Assembly (NCBI GenBank): GCA_900313265.1
Contig: OMRN01000021.1
Location: 1 to 5,036, forward strand
DNA from: an uncultured Lachnospiraceae bacterium
GTDB taxonomy: Bacteria; Bacillota; Clostridia; Lachnospirales; Lachnospiraceae
Direction of reading: 5' to 3'
DNA: 5,036 nucleotides
Numbering within the stretch: position 1 is the stretch's first letter; each line of letters opens with the position of its first letter. A program made the translations under genes and the position numbers. The notes under the pieces were generated by a model. The model did not search any database and was not told where the DNA came from. It was given only the letters and a program-made list of their open reading frames with translations. Positions 1 through 5,036 of this stretch are shown here, in pieces.

Positions 1-1784
1 ATGAAATATTTGATATTAAAAAGCGAAGCAATCATCGGATTCCCGCCCTGATACGAGTAAGCCACATCCGAATACCGAAGGCCCATCGAATCATAGAAAT
101 CTTTCACACCGCCGGAAATCGTCGATGAAAAATAGGAAGCCCCGTAGTATCCGTCCCATGCCGCGCCGTTCATAAACTTCTTGTTTAAATCCTCGGTGCG
201 GTAAAAAGAAGAATCTTCCTCCCGTATATAATCAATCGCCACTTTTTTAATTTCGCTTCCCTTTAAGTAATCCTTCCGGCTGACCGTGGAATTCATTCCG
301 GTCGTAAGCGTGTTGCAGACGCATTCCACTAAGGTAAACGCAAAAAACACGGCCATGAAAGCCTTCCTGCGCATATTTTTCTCAAGGATGAATAAAAACG
401 TATAAAGAACGATAAACAGTACGGAGCAAAGATAGGTGGTTAGGGAATTAAGCCAGTCATCCCTTGACATTACATACCATAGGCCCCCGATTCCGACGCA
501 CATCACGGAAGAACTGATAATAATCTCCCGTTTCTTTATGCCCTGTCGTTTCTCGAAGCACTCCGCCGCCATTGAAAGCATTAAGAAAACAAAGAAAAAC
601 GAATGTCTTGCCGGAAACGAATTCGGGAAATGCAGACCGTGCCAGACATAAGTAAACACATTCCACTGAAAACCGAAAAGCACGAAGGCGGCAAGCAGAC
701 CTTTGGTGATTTTTTTCGATAAGGAAATCTCACGGTTGCAGACATACAGCGGTAATAAAAACAGGGCCAGAACCGACGCAAAAATATTCGGAAGTTCGGA
801 ATCTCTCTGGACCGTCGTTGTATTGATTAACATCCTCTCGAAGACTTCGTAGAACTTATAATAACTCTCCCATGTTGTCGGGAATTCGGTGCTCCCGGCC
901 GCAGTACTTTTCAGACATAAATAAAGCGGAAGCAGAATCACGCCCATCATCAGACCCGCGATTACCGTGGTATAAATAAAGCGTGCGATTTTTAAAAAGA
1001 TATTCCCTTCTTTACGGTAAATAATCAGGCAGATAATGAAATAAAGCACAATCGCCAGGCCTGCAATGACAGAAATATAGAAATTCGCCCAGATGGAAAG
1101 CGTCAGGGCAATGCCGTAGGTCAGGCTCTTTTTGCCTTTTGCAATCTGCTCCGTTCCGAGCATGATAATCGGAAAAAGAATATAACAGTCCGTCCACATG
1201 ATATTGCACGAATATGCAAGAAAGAAACCGGACAACGCGTAAAACGCGGCAAATACCGCGCGAAGGACATTTTTCCCGCCGAAGCGGTGATTCAGATAGT
1301 AAAGGAACGATACACCGGCCAGACCGCCTTTTATAATCATTCCCGCTTCAATGGCTTCAATTAAAAATTTCTGCGGAAGGATTAACACCAGAATGTTAAT
1401 CGGAGAAGTCAGATAGTATGCAAAATGAGCCCAGTAATTCACGCCGAGGCCGTTTTCCCATGCAAAAAAGAGGCCCTCACCGTTACTCATCCTCATGGCA
1501 AATTCTTTTAAAAACGGGGCATACTGATGATAGCAGTCCATCCGGAGATAAACTTTATCTCCAATCGGATAAAGCCCGAAAACGGCATATAAAAGCAGCT
1601 GGATGAAAACGACCGACGCAAAAACAAGTACATAAAGAAATCTTCCCGACAGAAATTCCTCATTCAGGAAGGTTTTCTTGTTTTTCCCGGCACTTTTTCT
1701 CGCGGCCGCGAATTTTTTCGAATTGTACGATCCGGCTTTATGCTGTTTTGCCTTGTTCTTTTTTTTCTTCTTACTCTTTGTCAT
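1..1784 (-). CDS. YfhO-family polytopic membrane protein, probable GT-C-type glycosyltransferase (partial, C-terminus beyond window)
   Basis: The frame stays open from ATG at 1782-1784 to the left edge, giving about 594 residues; family members are usually around 800-900, so a C-terminal portion is missing. Residues 1-40 are very rich in Lys with few acidic residues, a probable cytoplasmic tail. The first membrane segment (about 48-70) is followed by the hallmark outer loop GLYPIGDKVYLRMDCYHQY (about 69-87), whose Asp residues are candidates for the GT-C catalytic or metal-binding acid. Next come a W-N-GLG-N motif and AYYLTSPINILVLILP (about 121-136), both typical of YfhO. Further hydrophobic segments lie near 150-163, 173-190, 198-208, 222-255, 266-290, 332-347, 358-375, 394-405, 419-436, 447-466 and 472-488, before a soluble region from about 495. 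In Bacillus and Listeria, YfhO-type proteins are needed for lipoteichoic acid glycosylation; the substrate here is unknown. No good Shine-Dalgarno precedes the ATG, and the frame is open upstream to a stop at 1896-1898, with a TTG at 1893-1895 as a less likely start. Confidence 0.85.
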   Translation of the reverse strand, partial: MTKSKKKKKNKAKQHKAGSYNSKKFAAARKSAGKNKKTFLNEEFLSGRFLYVLVFASVVFIQLLLYAVFGLYPIGDKVYLRMDCYHQYAPFLKEFAMRMSNGEGLFFAWENGLGVNYWAHFAYYLTSPINILVLILPQKFLIEAIEAGMIIKGGLAGVSFLYYLNHRFGGKNVLRAVFAAFYALSGFFLAYSCNIMWTDCYILFPIIMLGTEQIAKGKKSLTYGIALTLSIWANFYISVIAGLAIVLYFIICLIIYRKEGNIFLKIARFIYTTVIAGLMMGVILLPLYLCLKSTAAGSTEFPTTWESYYKFYEVFERMLINTTTVQRDSELPNIFASVLALFLLPLYVCNREISLSKKITKGLLAAFVLFGFQWNVFTYVWHGLHFPNSFPARHSFFFVFLMLSMAAECFEKRQGIKKREIIISSSVMCVGIGGLWYVMSRDDWLNSLTTYLCSVLFIVLYTFLFILEKNMRRKAFMAVFFAFTLVECVCNTLTTGMNSTVSRKDYLKGSEIKKVAIDYIREEDSSFYRTEDLNKKFMNGAAWDGYYGASYFSSTISGGVKDFYDSMGLRYSDVAYSYQGGNPMIASLFNIKYF

Positions 1785-1824
1785 TCTGCATTTATACGAC
1801 GATTTTTTTATTTTTAGTTTTATA

Positions 1825-1858
1825 AGCCGCGTCCGGTGTGCACGAACACCTTTCGGCT
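1825..1858. repeat. Imperfect inverted repeat in the recO-yfhO gap
   Basis: Two nested perfect 5-bp arms, AGCCG (1825-1829) with CGGCT (1854-1858) and GGTGT (1835-1839) with ACACC (1846-1850), could form a GC-rich hairpin with a 6-base loop and a 5/3 internal loop. In the direction of the genes (minus strand) it begins 11 bases after the recO stop and is followed by an A-rich rather than a T-rich run, so it does not look like a standard intrinsic terminator. It could be an mRNA 3' end stabiliser, a weak pause site, an operator or chance. It lies 40 bases upstream of the yfhO-family start. Confidence 0.45.
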
Positions 1859-1869
1859 CTTCGATTATA

Positions 1870-2526
1870 TTATGTATTCTCCTCCGCGAATGCAATCATG
1901 GAAAGGCTCTTGAATTCCTTATCAAAGGTATTCTTACATACGCTGTCCGTTTTCTTCTTTAATTCGGCAAAGGTTTCATCCGAAACTTTAAAGGAGAATG
2001 CATCTTCTGCCCTGGCCTCGTATACATACCTAATGGCCCGTCTCCCGCCTTCCGGAAAATCTTCGTTTTCATCCGGAATCGGAAATAATCCCTCAAGCAT
2101 AACGGCTTTCATTTCGTAAACGGTTTTAACGAAATCATTGCTCACCGAATCATCCAAAAGAAGGGTCAGCGCCCGGTATAAAAGCCTCATAAGCCTTACA
2201 TTATCGGTATTCTCATGTCCGAAATAATCCGCGATTTCCAAGAAATACGTGCCGTAAAAGGTAGCATTTAAATCCTTCCTGAAACCTTCGAAATAATTCT
2301 TCACTTCAACCTTGGTAAGCGAATAGGAACTGCTTCCTGCATAAAGCGAAAAAATCCCGAATGTAAACGGATCGACGCACCCCATGAAGCGGTTTGTCGG
2401 GCGAAGGGCACCTTTGGCGAATGCGGAGATTTTTCCCTTTTCCTTGGTTAATAAGACAAGCCGCCGGTCGTAATCGCCGATGGGTTCGGATTTAATTATG
2501 ATTCCCGTTACCTTATAGTCGTTCAT
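1870..2526 (-). CDS. recO: DNA repair protein RecO, zinc-module-less form
   Basis: RecO is the cytoplasmic recombination mediator that, with RecR, displaces SSB and loads RecA on gapped DNA (RecF pathway); it also anneals single strands. The 218-residue product starts with the typical OB-fold N-terminus: GIIIKSEPIGDYDRRLVLLTKEKGK (about 8-32, shown here only as a landmark) and AFAKGALRPTNRF (35-47), with the fold ending near 80. A helical C-terminal domain follows (about 85-218), including YEMKAVMLEGLFP (137-149) and FSFKVSDETFAEL (177-189). Firmicute RecO is usually about 240-255 residues and carries a four-Cys zinc module after the 'GLFP' position. Here that stretch is replaced by a short acidic linker (150-160) and only Cys50 and Cys197 occur in the whole protein. 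The ATG at 2524-2526 is the only ATG, GTG or TTG in frame after the upstream stop at 2557-2559. It has a poor Shine-Dalgarno and may depend on coupling to frames from era. Confidence 0.93.
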   Translation of the reverse strand: MNDYKVTGIIIKSEPIGDYDRRLVLLTKEKGKISAFAKGALRPTNRFMGCVDPFTFGIFSLYAGSSSYSLTKVEVKNYFEGFRKDLNATFYGTYFLEIADYFGHENTDNVRLMRLLYRALTLLLDDSVSNDFVKTVYEMKAVMLEGLFPIPDENEDFPEGGRRAIRYVYEARAEDAFSFKVSDETFAELKKKTDSVCKNTFDKEFKSLSMIAFAEENT

Positions 2527-2580
2527 GTCAAATTCAGTCTGCTTATTCTTTTCAGGTCATTCATCTTTAACGTTTTTCAT
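2523..2580 (-). promoter_or_regulatory. Possible translational-coupling leader between era and recO (two tiny overlapping frames)
   Basis: The era stop TGA (2577-2579) overlaps an ATG (2578-2580) that opens a 7-codon frame, MKNVKDE, ending at TGA 2557-2559. A second ATG (2562-2564) inside it opens a 13-codon frame, MNDLKRISRLNLT. Its TGA (2523-2525) overlaps the recO ATG (2524-2526) as ATGA. Together they could hand ribosomes from era to recO in reinitiation steps. recO itself has no strong Shine-Dalgarno within 15 bases of its start. The peptides are too short to predict a function, and neither frame has a strong ribosome-binding site. Chance occurrence in AT-rich DNA is quite possible. Confidence 0.3.
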
Positions 2581-3506
2581 GATTCTGTCTTTGAAAAACC
2601 AAGGTCTTTAAGCAGATATTCGTCATCTCTCCAGTTATCTCTTACCTTCACCCAGAGTTTTAAATTCACCCGGATATCCAGCATTTTTTCAATGTCCTGT
2701 CTGGCCGCGGTTCCGATTTTTTTAAGCATGGCTCCGCCTTTGCCGATAATCATTCCTTTGTGTGATTCTTTTTCGCAGATGATGGTTGCTTCAATCGTAC
2801 AAAGGCCTTTCTTAAATTCCATTTTATCAATCACGACGGCAATTCCGTGCGGAATCTCGTCCCGCATAAAACGAAGAGCTTTTTCCCGGATGATTTCCGA
2901 AGCAATCGTTCTCTCCGTCTGCTCCGTAACCGTCTCCGGGTCGTAATAAAACGGACCTTCCGGAAGATTTTCGATTAATGTATCCATCAAAAGATCGACA
3001 TTATTGCCCTTAAGAGCCGATACGGGAATGATGTCCTTAAAATCCATTTCTTTACGATATGTATCCATGAATTTTAAAATTTCTTCCTTGCGGATGGTAT
3101 CGACTTTATTGATGACTAAAATCACCGGAATGCGGATGGTCTTTAAAATCTCCACAATCGCTTTTTCGCCCGCACCGATATAGTCCGTCGGCTCCACAAG
3201 CCACATCACCACATCCGCTTCGTTTACCACGCTCTTGGCGCTTTTTACCATGTAGTCGCCGAGTTTGTTCTGCGCCTTATGAATGCCCGGCGTATCTAAG
3301 AAAATCAGCTGGGCGTTATCTTTTGTCACCACCGTACGGATGATGTTTCTGGTGGTCTGCGGTTTTGATGAAGTAATCGCAATTTTCTGTCCGATAATCC
3401 GGTTCATCAGTGTGGATTTTCCGACGTTCGGACGGCCGATGATCCCGATATATCCTGCTTTTGTTTGTATTTTTCCGGTTGAAGAATTGTTTTCGTTATT
3501 TGTCAT
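2577..3506 (-). CDS. era: GTPase Era, 30S ribosome assembly factor
   Basis: Era is an essential or near-essential GTPase that binds the 3' end of 16S rRNA and assists 30S subunit maturation, acting in the cytoplasm and near the membrane. The 309-residue product is close to the usual 295-305. All GTPase motifs are intact: G1 GRPNVGKS (24-31), G2 within QTTRN (50-54), G3 DTPG (71-74), G4 NKVD (133-136) and G5 SAL (163-165). The Era-specific linker P-E-GP-(F/Y)YY (182-188) leads into the KH domain, whose RNA-binding loop MIIGKGGAMLKKIG spans 252-265. The C-terminal LWVKVRDNWRDDEYLLKDLGF (284-304, given as a landmark) is characteristic. A polar N-terminal extension of about 16 residues precedes the first strand; no later Met fits as a start. 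The ribosome-binding site is weak, a purine run AAGAGA about 11 bases before ATG. Its stop overlaps an ATG of a tiny frame leading to recO. Confidence 0.98.
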   Translation of the reverse strand: MTNNENNSSTGKIQTKAGYIGIIGRPNVGKSTLMNRIIGQKIAITSSKPQTTRNIIRTVVTKDNAQLIFLDTPGIHKAQNKLGDYMVKSAKSVVNEADVVMWLVEPTDYIGAGEKAIVEILKTIRIPVILVINKVDTIRKEEILKFMDTYRKEMDFKDIIPVSALKGNNVDLLMDTLIENLPEGPFYYDPETVTEQTERTIASEIIREKALRFMRDEIPHGIAVVIDKMEFKKGLCTIEATIICEKESHKGMIIGKGGAMLKKIGTAARQDIEKMLDIRVNLKLWVKVRDNWRDDEYLLKDLGFSKTES

Positions 3507-3578
3507 TTTTAATATAATCTCTTATTAATCGCTTTTTGTCGCATTTTATATCTTTTTTATTTTTTATTTAATAATTTC
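3507..3578. other. AT-rich glpK-era intergenic gap, no recognised signal
   Basis: These 72 bases are strongly A+T-rich, with long A runs as read on the minus strand. I see no GC-rich hairpin followed by a T run, so no intrinsic terminator for glpK is visible. A TATAAA string on the minus strand (3545-3550) could act as a -10 box about 40 bases before the era ATG, but it has no recognisable -35 element at the correct distance. era may therefore be read from an AT-rich promoter here, from glpK read-through, or both. Confidence 0.4.
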
Positions 3579-5036
3579 TTATAATTGCAGTTTCACTGCA
3601 TTTTTCCAGCCTTCGATTCTTACCGTTCTCTCTGCTTCTTCGATTTTCGGAGTAAATACTGTATCGTCCCCTGCCGTTTTACGGATATCGTCCTCATCCT
3701 TCCAAAAACCGGTAGCCAGCCCGGCAAGATAGGCCGCGCCGAGGGCCGTGGTTTCCACACAGGACGGGCGGATTACATCCAGATTGCTGATATCGGCCTG
3801 AGTCTGCATTAAGTATCCGTTCGCGCTTGCTCCGCCGTCCACACGCAGGGATTTAACCGGCGTTCCGGCATCCTGCCCCATCGCCGTAACCAGATCGTTC
3901 ACCTGATAGGCAATGGCATCCAAAGCCGCACGAACAATATGATATTTTCCGACGCCTCTCGTCAGTCCGCAGATAATTCCCTTTGCTTCGGGTTTCCAGT
4001 AAGGAGCCCCAAGTCCGGTGAATGCGGGAACAATATAACAGCCTTCCGTATCTTTTACTTTTAGGGCAAATTCCTCGGTTTCCGGTGCATTTTCAATCAG
4101 TCCCATTTCATCCCTCAGCCACTGGATGAGGGCACCGCCCATGAAAACAGATCCTTCGAGCGCATAGGTTACTTTTCCGCCAATCTGCCAGCCGACGGTG
4201 GTTACCAGCCCGTTTGCGGAATCAATCGGTTTCTCACCCGTATTCATCAGCATAAAGCATCCGGTTCCGTAGGTATTCTTCATATCCCCTGCGTTAAAAC
4301 ATTTCTGCCCGAACAAGGCTGCCTGCTGGTCTCCCGCTGCACCGCCGATTCGTATCGGTGACCCGAGATAGGCACCTGTAGTTGTTCCGTATATTTCGCT
4401 GTTTGAAACACACTTCGGAAGCATGTTCATCGGAATGTTTAAAAGGTTGCAAATCTGCTCGTCCCAGCAAAGATTATGAATATTAAAAAGCATGGTGCGC
4501 GAAGCATTGCTTACGTCGGTGATATGCTTTTCCCCGCCGGTCAGTTTCCAGATAAACCAGCTTTCCACCGTTCCGAAAAGCAGTTCTCCGGCCTCCGCTT
4601 TTTCCCTGGCTCCCTTGACATTATCGAGAATCCATTTCAGTTTTGTCGCGGAAAAATAGGGATCCAGCACCAGTCCCGTATGCGATTTAATCATCTCCTT
4701 TTTTTCCGAGATGGCTTCGCAGATATCCGCGGTTCTGCGGCACTGCCAGACAATCGCATGATAAACGGGCAGACCCGTATTTTTGTCCCATACAATCGTG
4801 GTTTCGCGCTGGTTGGTGATGCCGATTGCCTCAATATCTTCACCGCTTATTCCGGCCATGGACATGGCTTCCACCATAACACTTACACCCGCCGACCAGA
4901 TTTCCATCGGGTCGTGTTCCACCCAGCCGGGTTTCGGATAATACTGTTTGATTTCTTTTTGTGCCACACAGACGATGTTGCTGTTTTTATCGAATAAAAT
5001 CGCACGTTCCGATGTCGTTCCGGCATCGAGTGCCAT
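3579..5036 (-). CDS. glpK: Glycerol kinase (5' end at or just beyond the window edge)
   Basis: GlpK phosphorylates glycerol with ATP to sn-glycerol 3-phosphate in the cytosol, committing it to glycolysis via GlpD/GlpO or to phospholipid synthesis. It is a two-domain FGGY-family kinase. Visible landmarks, numbered from the Met at the edge: phosphate-binding LDAGTTS (3-9), [15 protein letters not shown] (33-47), glycerol-contacting Arg77-Glu78 in [14 protein letters not shown] (97-101), [11 protein letters not shown] (125-135), the catalytic base Asp236 in [28 protein letters not shown] (254-269), GLGAPYW (341-347), and adenine-site motifs VDGGASAN (399-406) and [12 protein letters not shown] (430-441). 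The 485 residues are almost full length (E. coli about 502). Homologues have a few residues before the Met-Ala-Leu-Asp match, so the true start probably lies a few codons outside the window. The loop after NSEIYG (212-217) has no His. No glpF or glpD lies downstream; era follows after 72 bases. Confidence 0.98.
   Translation of the reverse strand: MALDAGTTSERAILFDKNSNIVCVAQKEIKQYYPKPGWVEHDPMEIWSAGVSVMVEAMSMAGISGEDIEAIGITNQRETTIVWDKNTGLPVYHAIVWQCRRTADICEAISEKKEMIKSHTGLVLDPYFSATKLKWILDNVKGAREKAEAGELLFGTVESWFIWKLTGGEKHITDVSNASRTMLFNIHNLCWDEQICNLLNIPMNMLPKCVSNSEIYGTTTGAYLGSPIRIGGAAGDQQAALFGQKCFNAGDMKNTYGTGCFMLMNTGEKPIDSANGLVTTVGWQIGGKVTYALEGSVFMGGALIQWLRDEMGLIENAPETEEFALKVKDTEGCYIVPAFTGLGAPYWKPEAKGIICGLTRGVGKYHIVRAALDAIAYQVNDLVTAMGQDAGTPVKSLRVDGGASANGYLMQTQADISNLDVIRPSCVETTALGAAYLAGLATGFWKDEDDIRKTAGDDTVFTPKIEEAERTVRIEGWKNAVKLQL

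Noticed and set aside
436..1606. Several 60-70-codon frames on both strands
   Set aside because: All lie within the long minus-strand YfhO-family frame in other registers and have no recognisable domain or start signal.
1700..1712. NotI-like gcggccgc string
   Set aside because: It falls inside the coding sequence, encodes an Ala-rich stretch in frame, and gives no sign of vector or cloning junction.
1825..1858. Intrinsic terminator for recO
   Set aside because: The hairpin is interrupted and is followed by an A-rich tract on the gene strand. On the plus strand no gene points into it.
1678..2119. Two overlapping plus-strand frames (94 and 93 codons) across recO and the gap
   Set aside because: Both are antisense to recO or the yfhO-family gene. 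The Phe/Leu-rich start of the first is simply the reverse complement of the Lys-rich N-terminus and A-rich gap.
2692..3528. Plus-strand frames of 81-84 codons
   Set aside because: They are antisense shadows of era, whose motifs are complete on the minus strand.
3511..3550. Sigma-A-like promoter strings upstream of era (GCGACA, GATTAT, TATAAA)
   Set aside because: No pair has both good matches and acceptable spacing; the best-spaced pair would start transcription almost at the era ATG. In such AT-rich DNA these strings are expected by chance.
4476..4997. 173-codon open frame on the plus strand inside glpK
   Set aside because: It lies entirely antisense to a strongly conserved glycerol kinase, its translation resembles no family I know, and it is explained by the codon bias of the opposite strand.

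Overview
The window holds four genes, all on the minus strand, so it reads from high to low coordinates. In order of transcription they are: glpK (glycerol kinase, running off the right edge), era (ribosome-assembly GTPase), recO (recombination mediator), and a large YfhO-type polytopic membrane protein running off the left edge. The sequence suggests a Firmicute of the class Clostridia, perhaps Lachnospiraceae-like. This is inferred from the era-recO pairing, the AT-rich gaps, moderate overall G+C and the protein sequences; no rRNA or other marker is present to confirm it.

Layout: glpK occupies 3579-5036. A 72-base AT-rich gap without an obvious terminator separates it from era (2577-3506). 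A 50-base gap to recO (1870-2526) is bridged by two tiny ATGA-linked reading frames that could couple translation. After recO there is an 85-base gap with an imperfect inverted repeat and an A-rich stretch (as read on the minus strand), then the membrane protein from 1784 to the left edge. No stretch longer than 300 bases lacks a gene. There are no tRNA or rRNA genes, insertion sequences, CRISPR arrays or phage genes.

How the genes fit together: era and recO are housekeeping genes (30S maturation, and RecA loading in the RecF pathway) and are commonly adjacent in Firmicutes. glpK serves glycerol catabolism and is not functionally tied to them. The YfhO-family protein belongs to a group linked to lipid-carrier-dependent glycosylation of cell-envelope polymers. 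The co-directional layout allows read-through transcription, but the sequence does not prove one operon.

This is mostly an ordinary core-genome region. The points worth a second look are at the level of individual genes: a RecO that appears to have lost its zinc-binding cysteine module, a GlpK without the histidine loop used for PTS activation, the chained tiny frames between era and recO, and the YfhO gene's lysine-rich leader, weak start signals and upstream hairpin. I found no evidence of a previously undescribed multi-gene system.
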